This document shows positions 30,636-41,926 of a stretch of 64,000 bases of DNA, piece by piece. The stretch is from positions 53,094,122 through 53,158,121 of the forward strand of contig CM063108.1 in assembly GCA_031841125.1 (NCBI GenBank). Direction: 5' to 3'. The notes beneath the pieces are model-generated. The model was not told the DNA's origin. It did not search any database and was given only the letters and a program-made list of their open reading frames with translations. Position numbers and translations under genes: made by a program. The stretch is from Acanthococcus lagerstroemiae (Eukaryota > Arthropoda > Insecta > Hemiptera > Eriococcidae). Every line of letters starts with the position of its first letter. Position 1 is the stretch's first letter.

Positions 30636-31085
30636 TCATCTTCTTCTTCTTCTTTAGACGACGCATCCGATTCCGGACGTTGGCAGTCGCGGTTTCTGAC
30701 GCACGACTCTCCTGGGCACGTTAGTCGGGTAATTTGGTTGCGTTAGAGTTTTCCTTCTCTGTGCCGAAGAGTGTGCAGCCGCAGTTCGATTACTAGCAAC
30801 TTGCTTTACGACATTCAGTAAGTCATCCACGATGTGCACACGCACAGTACCAATCTTTCTGATCCGGTGGTAACACGTCCTACAGTTGTATTGCCTTGTT
30901 CGTGTGAACGGCTAGGGTTACAGGACGTGCTCTGTTTCCACTTCGATTGATAATAGTCGCTGAGTTCGCCAGGATGTTAGTGGGGATATTCGAATATCAC
31001 TAGCTTGCCTGCATCGGTGGGACTCGAACCCGAAACGCAAGGATTGCGAAGCGGGCACGTTGCCACTTGGCCACATAGCGACTGT
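30636..31085 (-). mobile_element. SINE-B copy 2, tRNA-derived, full length
   Basis: The minus-strand head has A box TGGCCAAGTGG and B box GGTTCGAGTCC within the first 75 bases. A body of about 350 bp is shared with 11441-11833, and the 3' tail is AAG-rich (CTTCTTCTTCTTC on plus at 30640). Acceptor and T stems do not pair properly, so it is not a functional tRNA gene. Confidence 0.75.
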
Positions 31086-31589
31086 GTCTTCACATCGGAC
31101 AGCAAGAATTTGTCTTCCACATAGACAGACAGACAGCTAAATGGAAATCGAGGCAAGCACTGACGAAGAGGCGGGAGCGCAGGTGAGTGTTGATGAAGGA
31201 GTGACAGGCATTAATCTCCTCATCGAAATTGAAAAAATCGCAATTTCCAGTTCTCACTAGGGCTTGGCTTACTGATGGGATTTCGTTCCAGGTTAGCGTG
31301 ATGACCATTTATCTCAGGAATTTGTAACACAAGAAAATGTACGTATAAGGAGGATGGCAAAGTGATATTTTGAAGATGTCAACTTCCTCCGGCCAATCAT
31401 CTATGTTTTCAGTCTGGTCTGTAGCTCACTAGGTCCGTAGCGTGACTATTGAGTAAAGTGCCGAGCAGATGACCCATACTCGCTTCTTTCGTGTTGGTCC
31501 ATGGGAGCTGGGCTGCAAAGCTGCCATGAGACGAAACTTCCTTGTTATCTCTTTATTTTATACGAGTACTGTAAATCTATTTTTCTGTG
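31086..31589. other. noncoding, no gene seen
   Basis: No recognised repeat ends or coding similarity. Confidence 0.4.
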
Positions 31590-32060
31590 GGGCCTTCACC
31601 ACCTCCGCCTTCTTCGGAGGGAGAAAAAAAAAAAATCCAGGTAGGCTGCCTGTCTGAAAATCCAAAGAATTGCATGGACAGACTAGCTACTTTCAAGGAC
31701 ACATCCTCTTCTGATACAAGAGTTGGACGACATAATAAGACATGAAAAGACGTAGTAATGTCTCTCTTTCTGTATACTAAAGACCTATCCTCCTCCTTCG
31801 TTTCCTCTGCCTCTGCCTCCAAAGAAGAAACGCCAGATGGGTTGCCTATCTAAACATTCGAAAACTTTTTGCAGGGACAGACCAGCTACTTTGGACTCCG
31901 AGATCTCATGTCTGGACATCACCAATATAAGACATAAAATAACAATAATAATAGAATCACCCATACTCTCGGCGATCTCAAGTTTCAAGACAAAAAACAC
32001 ATAGTCTTTCTCAAGACTTGAAGAAAGACCAGCTACCTTGGACTCCGTGATCCCAAGTCT
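31590..32060. repeat. tandem-like repeat, two copies and a partial third
   Basis: Units near 31590-31745 and 31795-31940, and a partial one at 32010-32060, share the blocks GG.TGCCTRTCT, AATTGCA.GGACAGAC.AGCTAC, TTTGGACTCCG.GATC and ATAAGACAT. A related unit lies at 46610-46790. Confidence 0.6.
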
Positions 32061-32510
32061 TTATGATATCATCATCTCATTACATTTTCCCGCCGAGATT
32101 TTCCCAAAATCATCGGCGGCGGTTGTGTGGCTGCGCAGTACCAGGTCTACATCTCATCAACTTTGCCAACAAAGACGTCATCAATTTATGTATGATAAGT
32201 TACCAGCTATGGATTTTTTCCAAACGGGAAGGGCGACAAGAGGGAAAAGAAATAAGACATATTAAACACGTAATACGACACAATATTGTATAATGAAGAC
32301 ATAAAAAAACAATGATAGTTGATTATGTCGTTATGTCTTATCAACTGGAGTTTTCTTTTGGAGGGGGAAGAGAGAGGGAAAGATCTCTTTGTAACATGCA
32401 GAGAGATAAGGATACAGTGAGTCATTCTCAGACATAATAAGACCTAATAGTTGATGATGTCATTATGCCTTACTGATAAGACATAAAGGCATTGAGACCT
32501 GTATAAGATA

Positions 32511-32886
32511 CAGGGTTCCCACTTTTTGGAAAATTTGGAAAACCGGGGAAAGTCATGGAATTTGGATGCCCCGGGAAAAGTCATTAAATTTTCATCCAAA
32601 TCATGGAATTTTGATTTTCTGAATGACAAATTAGGTTTATAGTTTATATTTTACCAAAATTTATTGCCAATGAATGATCACGCCTAAAGAAGGAAAAAGA
32701 TTCCCCCTTTAGAAAATATTAAGGTTCGTGTACTTTTTTCTTGCTGGCCTTAAAAAAAAAAAGTCTTGCTAAAATCCATAACTTCGTCCTCACTCGAAAG
32801 GAAAAGTCATGGAAAAATAGAAAAATAGACCTGGAAAACCTGGAAAAATCATGGAAAATTATTTTTGAAAAAAAGAGGCAACCCTG
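32511..32886. mobile_element. hAT-like MITE, CAGGGTT ends
   Basis: Left end CAGGGTTCCCAC, right end reversed CAGGGTTGCCTC. Both subterminal regions are full of GGAAAA/TGGAAAAACC words. 376 bp, noncoding. Ends are hAT-like, but no matching 8 bp flank is visible (ATAAGATA against TACCAATC). Confidence 0.6.
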
Positions 32887-32889
32887 TAC

Positions 32890-33055
32890 CAATCAGCTTG
32901 GTTATTTAATGTTTTTTTTTTCGCGATTCGTTGAATTTGATTGTTCTTATTGTTCGTTTTTGATCATCTTTGATTTTGAACTGTTAGTTGTTTGTGGTGA
33001 GAGATTCGGTAAAATTTATTTGTTCAGTGTTTTGGTCTGTTTTAATCTTTTTTCT

Positions 33056-33089
<34 letters not shown>

Positions 33090-33360
33090 CAGTGAGTATT
33101 TGGTCGAATTTGATTGTTCTTACTACCCATTTTTTATCATGTTTAATTTTAGACAGGTGGTTATTTTTGATCAGATTTATTAAAATTTGGTCAGTTCAGT
33201 CATTTTCGACCTGTTTTGGTCCTTAACGATGTACGGCTCAAATTTTTTTAGAGTGAGTGCTTGGTTGAATTTCTTTTTGCTCGTTTTTGATTATGTTTGA
33301 TTTTGGACTCGGATTGTTTTGGATTTAGTAGAATTGTGTCAGATTTTATCATTTTCAGTC
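32890..33360. repeat. degenerate low-complexity array, reverse of 13990-15030
   Basis: Built from TTTGATCA, TTTTGGTC, GAATTTGATTGTTCTTA and similar words, with a run of about 28 T at 33059-33086. Confidence 0.5.
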
Positions 33361-33699
33361 ACGTTTGGCTTAAGAACCGCCATGATAATATCGTAATAAG
33401 AGCATTCTCGGCATCCGTTGACTTTCTTAGTGTCGTTCCGTCATGTCGGTTGGTAAACGTGCCTGCATGTAAAAGTCATCAATGAAAAGTGCTCCTTTCC
33501 ATCTGCAAAATACTAAAGTAAACATCGTCTTTCTGATTATATTGTAACTAGCTGACCCGCTTCGCAGCTCATCTAGACCATGGGCTAAAGTGAGTTGGCT
33601 AAGATGGGCTGGCTAAAGTGAGTTAGGTTGAGTGAGTTAGATGGGAGGTGCTAAAATTAAGAAAAGAAAACTATTTGACGAAGTTGTAAGGGGGTCCAG

Positions 33700-33890
33700 A
33701 CCTCCTGGACACCTGCTCTTCAAGTTACATTGCGTTCATTCGGAGTGTCCTGATTCATTTGCAGTTTTTATCGCTTCATGTTGTGTGTTGTTCAGACAAT
33801 GATGTTAGGGTTCCTAAAAATTCAATTGGGTAATTATAATATAAGTGCTGAATATGGTTTCCAAAAACTGAAACCTTTAGGCTAGTAATT
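33700..33890. repeat. repeat X, left half, split by a LINE
   Basis: CATTGCGTTCATTCGGAGTG and the following blocks parallel 36098-36215. The matching right half of the repeat resumes at 34955. Confidence 0.55.
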
Positions 33891-33894
33891 AATA

Positions 33895-34930
33895 TCAGCC
33901 TATTATTTGTGTAGTTCTACACTTTGATAAATACATACAATGGAAGATACACATTTCGTACACCAAACTATTCAGACCTTTTGGATATAGGCCTCCCCAG
34001 ATTTTTTCCATATTTCTCGGTCTTGGACTACTCTTCCCGACATTATTCCCGTAATCTTTGTCATATTGTCGCGCCATTTTGTTCCTGGGCTTTCTCTCCT
34101 TCTTGTCGTATGATTCCCAACTCACTGATAATTTTGTTCTACCGTGTCCCTTCTTGATGTGCGGTATGTCCCGTGTAATCCCATTTTAATTTCTTGATCT
34201 CCAACTTACCTCTGAAGAGTTTTTCCTAGGGAGGCAAAAATTGTTAAGTTCCCAACTGACTCAACTCAAAATTTCTAAAAAAAAAACTCAAAATCTATTT
34301 TGACTGGTTGAATTTTTCCAACTTTTGATCCATCAACTAAAATTTCCCGACTCCGGCGGAGGCTTGGGATGAACTGCCCTCCCGTACCCCCCCTCCTCCT
34401 CCATTAGTTCCGTCCCTGTTCTCACTGTGGTAGTTAATATTTTCATTTGCATATTCGTGAGAGCCCATGTTTGAGCTCCACAGGTGATGACTGGTAGAGT
34501 GCATATTTTCAATATTTTCGTCTTCATTTCAGTCTTTATTTTACATTTATACATGTTTTCTAAAATCCAGAAGCTTGCTCATACTTTATCTATTTTTTTA
34601 GTTATCTCTTTATTTGTTCTGTCTCAAACGATTGTATATTGTATCTGTCCCAAATAGTCGAATTCGGAGATTTTTTTCTATTTCAGTTCCTTGTATTGTG
34701 ACTTACATATTCCTTCCACATTGGATAATAGTTTTATTTTACTTGTATTCATTTCTAAACCCACCTCTGCACTTACCTCTGTCAATTTTTCTCCCATTTC
34801 CTGTAGCATCTTTATATCCTCGTTGTTCAGTACAACATCGTCCATGAATCTTAAATGGTTCAGTTTGTCACCATTCATCTGTATCCCCCTCCTATCCCCA
34901 TATTTTCCCATTCCAGCTTTCTAAATATTT
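33895..34930 (-). pseudogene. LINE reverse-transcriptase relic, interrupted by a MITE
   Basis: From high to low coordinates the minus strand reads LNHLRFMDDVVL with GLEMNTSKIKLLSN (34911-34678), KILKICTLPVITCGAQTWAL (34530-34450), then, after a degraded MITE at 34226-34418, PRNMEKIWGGLYPK near 34000. These are the ADD box, the LPV.YGAETW motif and the RDRE.W..L.EAY-like end of arthropod LINEs. The active-site box reads MDD. Several frames are involved. Confidence 0.75.
34226..34418. mobile_element. CAGGGACGTACCGA-family MITE, degraded copy
   Basis: Interior blocks CCCAACTGACTCAACTCAAA and TTTTTCCAAC, and the right end CCGTCCCTG, match the family. The left terminus is missing. Confidence 0.6.
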
Positions 34931-34954
34931 CTCCTAATACGCAATTAAATACAT

Positions 34955-35190
34955 AGAAGGCATTTTGAGCTCGTTTTGGAAATGTCAGATTTTCAATTCG
35001 CTTATAATTTCCGAAGGAAAACAGCTACCGCCGCTAAATTTTAACATAGTGTGAAAAGAAGTTCAATGTAAAACAATTCCAAAAAGTTCCAGTTGAAAAT
35101 GAAGTTAGGGGACCTCCGGGGGTAAAATTTTGCGGCCCCTCTGTGGTGTGGAAAAACGCAAATAATTGTCAAAATTTAACCGCACAGAGC
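34955..35190. repeat. repeat X, right half
   Basis: AGGCATTTTGAGCTCGTT and following blocks, through GAAGTTAGGGG and GCGGCCCCT, parallel 36358-36530. Confidence 0.6.
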
Positions 35191-36097
35191 TCCGAATGCA
35201 CTAGTATGTCCTCTCCCCTTCCCGTTACCGCAAACTGTTTTCCCATCTTCCCTCTCCGTCCTCCCAACGATTCCCTGTGATCCACATCCGTGATCTTTTT
35301 CTATCTGAAAACTCTTGCAGTTTTCCTCTCTCTACCCGTCCCGCACTGCCGGCATCGGCTGCTAATGCGACTGATGAGCGGGTGGTCACTTCATTTCTTC
35401 TTTTTAAATGTCTTATGGACTCCACTTTTTGCTTACACTCTTCGTAACCAGCTGCGGATTTAGAAGCTAAGCCGATATAGGCCCTCAACGAAATGTCCCC
35501 CTCGTTCCTCTACTCCATATCCTCCTAATGAGCTATAGGTCAAAAATTAATAATTATTTCCCAGTTGTGTATTCTGTAACTTCTATAATATTTTCCTGTT
35601 TTCTCTCTGTCTCTTCTTCTTTTATCTCCCCCGAATTTCCTCCCTTGTCTCCGTTGTTTTTGTACAAAAGTCTGCCGCCCCTCGAAATCTGCCGCCCGAG
35701 GCACTTGCCTAATGTGCCTATCACCCACAGACAAACCAACATTTTTTGTATTGGTGAATCGAGATTTTGATCATGAGATACAAGACTTATTTTTACGTGC
35801 AGTTTAGACTAATGGTTGCTGTAAAAATAATTTTTTTTTAATTAAAAAAAATAATAATAATAATAATAATAACAATAAAAAAATAAATAATAAAAAAGTA
35901 GAATAGTCGCATCTACCTGTCATACTTAGGTACCAAAATGACCTTTGTCTTTCCTGTTCTCTACCTTTCTGTGTGTGTGTACGTGCGTACGTGTGCTGAT
36001 AGACGAATCGCCGTGTAGCAGCTATCCGTGTTTTGCTCGAAAAGGTTCTGTAAGAAATGCTATTGAAATTTATGGAAATTTACGAATGCAAATAGCT
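35191..36097. other. noncoding with AAT-rich simple repeat
   Basis: Contains an AATAAT stretch near 35848-35890 and GTGTGTGTACGTGCGTACGT near 35971. No gene recognised. Confidence 0.5.
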
Positions 36098-36530
36098 TCA
36101 ACTCTCATTGCGTTCAGTCGGAAGGTCCTGATCTATTTGCAGTTCACTGCTTCATATTTGTGTTATTCAGAGGAAAATGTCGTTGTTTTCAAAAATTCAG
36201 TCGGATAGTTAGAAGAAATACCGACATATTTTTCACTGAAATTTTAGGGCATTTGAAGGTTGTATGAGGGTGAAAATGGGCCGTGTAGTACATAAATGGG
36301 TACGAAACAATATCCGAATTTATTATGATCACATTAAATCAGATGTACCCGTAATAACGAGGCATTTTGAGCTCGTTATGGAAATTTCAGATTTTCAACC
36401 CCCTAATAATTTCTGAAGAAATTTCAGCATAATGCGAAGAAGTTTAATGTAAAATAATTTCGAAAAGTTCAAGTTGAAAAAAAATTAGGGGGCTCAAAGG
36501 GAGCAAAACTTTGTGGCCCCCTTCTTAATT
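36098..36530. repeat. repeat X, contiguous copy
   Basis: Matches both halves 33700-33890 and 34955-35190 in order, without the LINE, so it represents the uninterrupted state of the repeat. Confidence 0.55.
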
Positions 36531-36639
36531 AGGGTGCCGAGTTTTTTTATATCTCAGAACCTATTCCGGGTTCATACGAACTCATCCAGGAAGTACGAAC
36601 CCCCCAGGTTTTATGGATCACCCATCAACCTCGAACAAC

Positions 36640-36753
36640 CAGGGACGTACCGATAGGGTGGGGGGGGGCTACTTACACACACTCCCAGGAATTTTTCACT
36701 CAGCAGTTGGGAAAATTTACCATTTCAGGTTTTTTTTCATTTTTTTTATTACA

Positions 36754-36796
<43 letters not shown>

Positions 36797-37008
36797 TTTG
36801 CTTTGATTCTTGGGAATTGAATTGAGCTGTCGGGAAAACCTAACAAAGTCAACAGGGAATTTTGAGTTGAGTCTGTTGGAAAAACCCAACAGTTCAAAAG
36901 GTTTTTTTCTTGCTCTGATACTTGGGAATTTTGAGTTGAGTCAGTGGGTGGGATTTTCACAATTTTTATCTCCCCCCCCCCTTGGAAAAACTCTTCGGTA
37001 CGTCCTTG
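36640..37008. mobile_element. hAT-type MITE, CAGGGACGTACCGA family, copy 2
   Basis: 369 bp. Ends CAGGGACGTACCGATAG and TCGGTACGTCCTTG. An exact 8 bp duplication CGAACAAC flanks it (36632-36639 and 37009-37016). The interior holds an ATT microsatellite and two or three blocks of TTGGGAATTTTGAGTTGAGT. Confidence 0.92.
36753..36796. repeat. (ATT)n microsatellite
   Basis: About 14 uninterrupted ATT units inside the hAT MITE. Confidence 0.95.
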
Positions 37009-37199
37009 CGAACAACCACACAAACAAACAAACATTCATTTTTATAGGGGAATATATAATAGCTCAGGAAAGTAAAAAATTTGCATAGGAATGAAGTACA
37101 TAGGAAAATAATTAGAAATCCTACACATCATGTAAAATGAAAATCACAACATCCGTCACACACAGCATTTATAGGTGTATGAACGAGATTTTTTTCACA

Positions 37200-37565
37200 G
37201 GATGGGAGGATCTCGTGAAGGTAGTGATTGTGGCGGGAGTTCGTGATTGAGGAGCGGCTTGATATGGGGGATGTGATGGGGTAAGGGGATCATAGTGAGG
37301 GAGGCCCAGAATATGTGCGATTTCTTGGTGGAGAAGGAGGTTGTGGTTGGGAAGGGAATTTATGGTTAGAAAGGGGGTCTTATTGGAGAAGGGGATCGTG
37401 AGGAAAAGCTTCGTTGTGGGGGTTGTGTTGGACGAGAGGAACTCGTGCGGGAGAAGAGGCACGGTGTGGGGAGAGAAGGTACGTGTTGGAGATGGAGGCT
37501 TGGAAGGAGAGGTCTCGTGATGAAGGAGGATGCCGGATGTGGGGGAGAGGGCTGAGGGTGGTGAT
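37200..37565. repeat. purine-skewed degenerate minisatellite
   Basis: The plus strand is strongly G/A-rich with recurring GAGG.TCTCGTGA.GG and GGGGATCGTGAGG words every 20-30 bases. The absence of stops on both strands (overlapping frames here and at 37414-37713) follows from this composition; I do not call a gene. Confidence 0.6.
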
Positions 37566-40362
37566 TAGTATCTTCTCCATTTCAGATTCCTATTCAAAAA
37601 TGATAAGGAATGGCGTCGTTTTCGTCTCCTCTTCTACCAATGCACCTTTAGAAAAAAAAACCTACCGACGATCCGAGACTTCTAAGAGATTTAACCCACT
37701 CAGCCTGCCCTAAAATATCAAATTGAGGGATGTAGTCCATAATGCTTAATTTTTCATTTGTCATAAACATGAAATTCCTGACAATTCACGGGCGTTTTAA
37801 ATATGGTTCGTGATTTTTTTTTCTCCAGATTATTTGTCTTTCTACAGTTCATTCGTCACTTTTCCTGTTCATGTTTTTTTTTTTTACCAGGAAATATTTA
37901 TTTTCTTGCTGTATATAACTTTTTCCTGTGGAATGAGTTTATTGTTCCTGTGAATTTAATTCTTCATTTCTGTGGTGATAAATGCATGCCATTTTTATAT
38001 ACCTAGTAGATTATTATTATGATCATCATCTTTTTGTGGGAGGGAGGGGTCACAATGTATCCCTGGCATATGTAGTAGATGCCACACATATGTTGCATTG
38101 CTCAACGTTAGAACCTTATTGATTTTATCAGCCAGTTTTACCGTCATCTCACTAATAATCTTCATTTGTAATCTGAGCAATAGTGCTCAGTGTCAGTGAA
38201 ATCGTGTTGGTAATAATAATCATTATTGCATTTCCTTGCCACCATGAATGCAAACGTTCGAAATTCGTCCATAGCCCGCTTCCCACCTCCGACTCTGCAT
38301 TTGTTTATGAGTGTGCGAACTCGTAATAACGTTATAACGTGCTAAATGAATAATGTAATTCAAATAAGTTACGTTATATTTATTCCTCCTCCTTTTTCTT
38401 GTCAACATGTCACGCTAAAAACACTCGATCGCGTTTCTTTGTTGGCGAATTAAAATACTACAAGGTAATACGTCAATTTCGTATTGTAATTCTCTAAAAG
38501 CCTTTAAATCGCATTTAATAATATTAACACCGACAAGCCAAAGTAGTAAAAATTGTATTCATCGCGACGCCCGATTTAATTTATTACCTCGTTCGCTTGT
38601 TTCGTTGGGAGAGAAAAAAATTCATTTCGTCGGCGCCGGCTCTCGGAAGTTTTGCGTTCGTCCAGACAAAGGCGGTATCTGTGCGCCGTTCTGTATAATT
38701 TTTTCGACTCGCAAATCCGCTTACAAAATGCCAGCCAGCACAGTTGCAGGTTGAAATGCGAAAATGAAAAACGAATGAGAGGAGAGCGTGGCGGATAATT
38801 TATACATGGACTGTCGTAGGAATGGCCGGATTAGTTGACGAAACTGTGCGAAACTGGCGAACTGGCACGGCTGACCAACTTCATTAGATGGCCGATAGAA
38901 TACACAACGAGGATTTGCCAAATTTATAATGTCGCCATGGCAGATTTGCTTCTATTAGGTTATTTTCCCGCCTCGACGTTCGCGTGCTTTTCAATAATAA
39001 TAAAAAAAAAAGAGGGTGAGAGAGAGAGAAACAGGTCTGATCGATGTGTCGGAGAAAAGCTCGATGGAACTAACTTTTCAAATAACGAAATCGAACGGCC
39101 TTTCGCTTTGACGAGGACTTTGTATACAGGCGTGTTGAAATATGATGACCAAGACTATCGGAGACTCTCGAATTCAACTGATGTTATTCATCTTCTTCGT
39201 GCACGTACGTGACGATGCTGATATACGACTTTGAACCAGGGAATTGGATTGTATTGTACTTTCTATAGGGTCATACAGTCATACCATTGTTTCGGTCACC
39301 CGGTAAAGTAAAATGAGAATAGTGTATTCCATTTTTAAGAACAAGTGGTATGGATACACTGACGTATTCGATTCTGCATTTGCATTTCAAAAGTCCAGAT
39401 CGACATATCATATCTACACGCGGCTGAAAATAGAAATGATGATAGTAAAACATTGCATGACGCCAGAATACTAAATTATATACAGAAGTGAATGTTTTTT
39501 GCAACGCTTTATACCTATAAGTACATCCGTGAAGAGTTACTTCTAATCAGTGTACGAGGCGGGATGAAATAATCATACACAAGAAGCGACCAGTTCATGA
39601 TTAATGTAATGCGAAGACGAAGAAGGTTAGCTGAAAATTAAACTCGCAATAGGGATTGTGAATTCATTAACTTGGAGCGGGGATACATTTTCGAAAACTA
39701 AGAAAAGGAATCTGCAGCTCTGTAGGAATATGAAAGATGTTGACGTATAAACAGAATGCCTGTAGCACAATCGAATTTCGGTGTATTTTCAAACTTAATA
39801 GGACTAGGGTGACCATCATTTAAAAACTTTGAAAATTGAATCGACGATCACTTCAAATATTTTCTTTATAGTCTTGAACTTTTGCCTAATTTTTCAGAAA
39901 TATTAATACATATCCCTCCCTCCGCCTTGATGTGCAAAATAGGATTTATACAAGGGCTTAATTCACATATGGGTTTTCTCGAAACTGCATATTGCCCACA
40001 AAGAAACGCTCCGCCAAGAACGATGAGGCTCTCATCAGTTACATTTCTCAGAAATGGATTTGAAGAGCACTTTTCCAAAGTGGCCTGAGTAAAAAAAAAA
40101 GTGATTTTTTTAAATGCTGTAAAAACTGTTTTTCTCCCCATATGAAAATTTATTGTTCTTAAGAGATAAAATAACTAACTAATTCATGAAAATTGCATGT
40201 GAAAACTTGGTATTTCGTGGGCTACAAGGCAGGAAAGTTGGAACCTCCCTGATTGAGGCCACTTTGGAGGAGTATTTGGAAGAATAAAATGTGTTCGATA
40301 ACGCTAAAACATAGATTTCTAGTTAATATAACGTGTGATTTTCACCATAAAAAGTCGTACTA
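37566..40362. other. noncoding, mostly single-copy in appearance
   Basis: No element ends recognised. 38560-39000 is denser in CpG and non-repetitive (GGCGCCGGCTCTCGG, AATGTCGCCATGGCAGA) and might be regulatory; this is speculative. The frame at 39866-40141 has no recognisable similarity. Confidence 0.4.
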
Positions 40363-41676
40363 TGGTCCGTGTGGGCGTATGTAAACTGCACACACTGGGT
40401 AGTCAGTTAAAGAAAATGACGTAAATTGCCCACACAAAAAAATTAATTTTCAGGTAGAAAAATTGTAAATTGCACATAGCTGCAAAAATCAGATTAAGCA
40501 TTGAAATTGTAAATTGCACACATAAAGAAATAAAATTTGGGATCAGAAAAGGTGTGAATTGCACACCCATTTACAAGATAGGCGCATCCGTATTCCTGGG
40601 AAGAAGGCTTCAAATCTCAAACACTAGAGCCGCAGAACTCTAGCAATACAGTTTGAAATAGTATGTAAACAGATCCATAGTATGCGTTACTTTTCCACGA
40701 GAGAAAGGGAGGGATTTAGAGGGAAATTAAATTTCCTGGGATGACTAACCTCTGTTCCGCTGAGTTCTCCCTTACTAAACAATGAAGCTTACAATTTCGA
40801 AATATCCACACGTATACCTTCAAAATATCCGGATATCTGCACATATTATGCTTCTGAAATATCCATATCTGTGTATTCTTGAAGTTTGTAAGAAACAGAG
40901 ATGTCAGCGTTCCCCGAAAATATGAACGCGTTCATATCCGTTCTTGTTCATGTGAGAAGAAGAACGCGTTCAATTCGTTCTTGTTTGTGGAGATGCTCTG
41001 TTTGTGAACGCGTTCCCATTTGCAAATGGGAGTTGACATCTCTGACTGTAGTCATTCCTCATCTCTCCGTTCTCCGTGTTGTTGTTCACGAATGAAATGA
41101 ACGCGTTCCTGCCCTTTCTCGTTCATGAGAGAAAAGAAGAACGCGCTCACTTTGTTCTCGTTTGTGGAGGTGCTCCGTTTGTGAACGCGTTCCCGTTCGC
41201 AAACTGGAGTTGACATCTCTGATAAGAAAGGGGGTAATTTGAACATTTTGAAATACCTTTAGACTGTAGATCATTGTTTTTCCATGGAGGAAAGGGAAAC
41301 ATGAGACAGTATCTAAGAATGGTATTTCAAACAATATCATAAAATAGCTCTACAAAGTCTATAGTAACTCACCAGAAAGTATAAGCAGCAGGCATTATAA
41401 CTACGAATAAATCTACCTATACACTAAAGAAGATCAAAGAACATTGCCGTTCTCATCAACATGATAAATGAAAATGACTTATGGCTTTTTCTCGTGCTGT
41501 GTGCAATTTACAATTCACGTTATGCTGCCGACCTTTTATAAGTGTGTGCAATTCACTCTTTTGTCGTATATCTCCGTCTTTTCACAGTACGTGCAATTTA
41601 CAATTTTCACATGTGGTTTGCACAGTAGGGAAAACCCCTCTGCTGGAAAGTGTGTGCAATTTACTTTCTCCCATCT
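40363..41676. mobile_element. element with inverted subterminal GTAAATTGCACAC clusters
   Basis: Four or five copies of GTAAATTGCACAC-like words occur at 40380-40565 and four of the reverse complement TGTGTGCAATTTAC at 41500-41665. The interior is noncoding and contains the MITE 40896-41221. Clustered inverted subterminal motifs are a known transposase-binding layout in hAT-like and other DNA transposons. The exact termini were not found. Confidence 0.55.
40896..41221. mobile_element. hAT-like MITE with GAACGCGTTC palindromes
   Basis: Ends CAGAGATGTCA and TGACATCTCTG are inverted. Flanks GTAAGAAA and ATAAGAAA match at 7 of 8. Inside are five exact GAACGCGTTC palindromes and one variant (GAACGCGCTC) in two tandem blocks, 40896-41044 and about 41080-41221, each closing with the same TGACATCTCTG end. 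Confidence 0.75.
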
Positions 41677-41926
41677 GTGTAACTCGGGGTGTCTACTAGG
41701 TCAGGATGTCTGGAACGTCGGGAAAACGTCAGGAAATTTCGAGGAATTTACTGAAAGGTCAGAAAAAATCAGTAAATTACTATCCAATGGAAGATTTTGA
41801 AAGAAACAGCACGGTTTTGCCATACAGGCTAACTCGGCTGCAGTCTAGAGCGGTAAATTTTTGGGACAGTAAACTTTGCGGACCAAAAAAATAGTTCACT
41901 CAGTTTTGCGGGAAGGGAGATGTAAA

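Noticed and set aside
31010..31085. Minus-strand tRNA gene
   Set aside because: Good A and B boxes, but acceptor and T stems do not pair and the body continues as a repeat shared with 11441-11833; called as a SINE head.
32511..32886. 8 bp target duplication around the CAGGGTT element
   Set aside because: Flanks ATAAGATA and TACCAATC do not match, so only the ends support the call.
37169..37713. Overlapping open frames on both strands
   Set aside because: Explained by the purine-skewed minisatellite; no recognisable protein.
38560..39000. Conserved regulatory element
   Set aside because: Looks non-repetitive and CpG-bearing, but without comparison to other species there is no direct evidence; noted only in the noncoding entry.
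39866..40141. 91-codon minus frame with balanced composition
   Set aside because: No family recognised, no start or splice context; could be chance.
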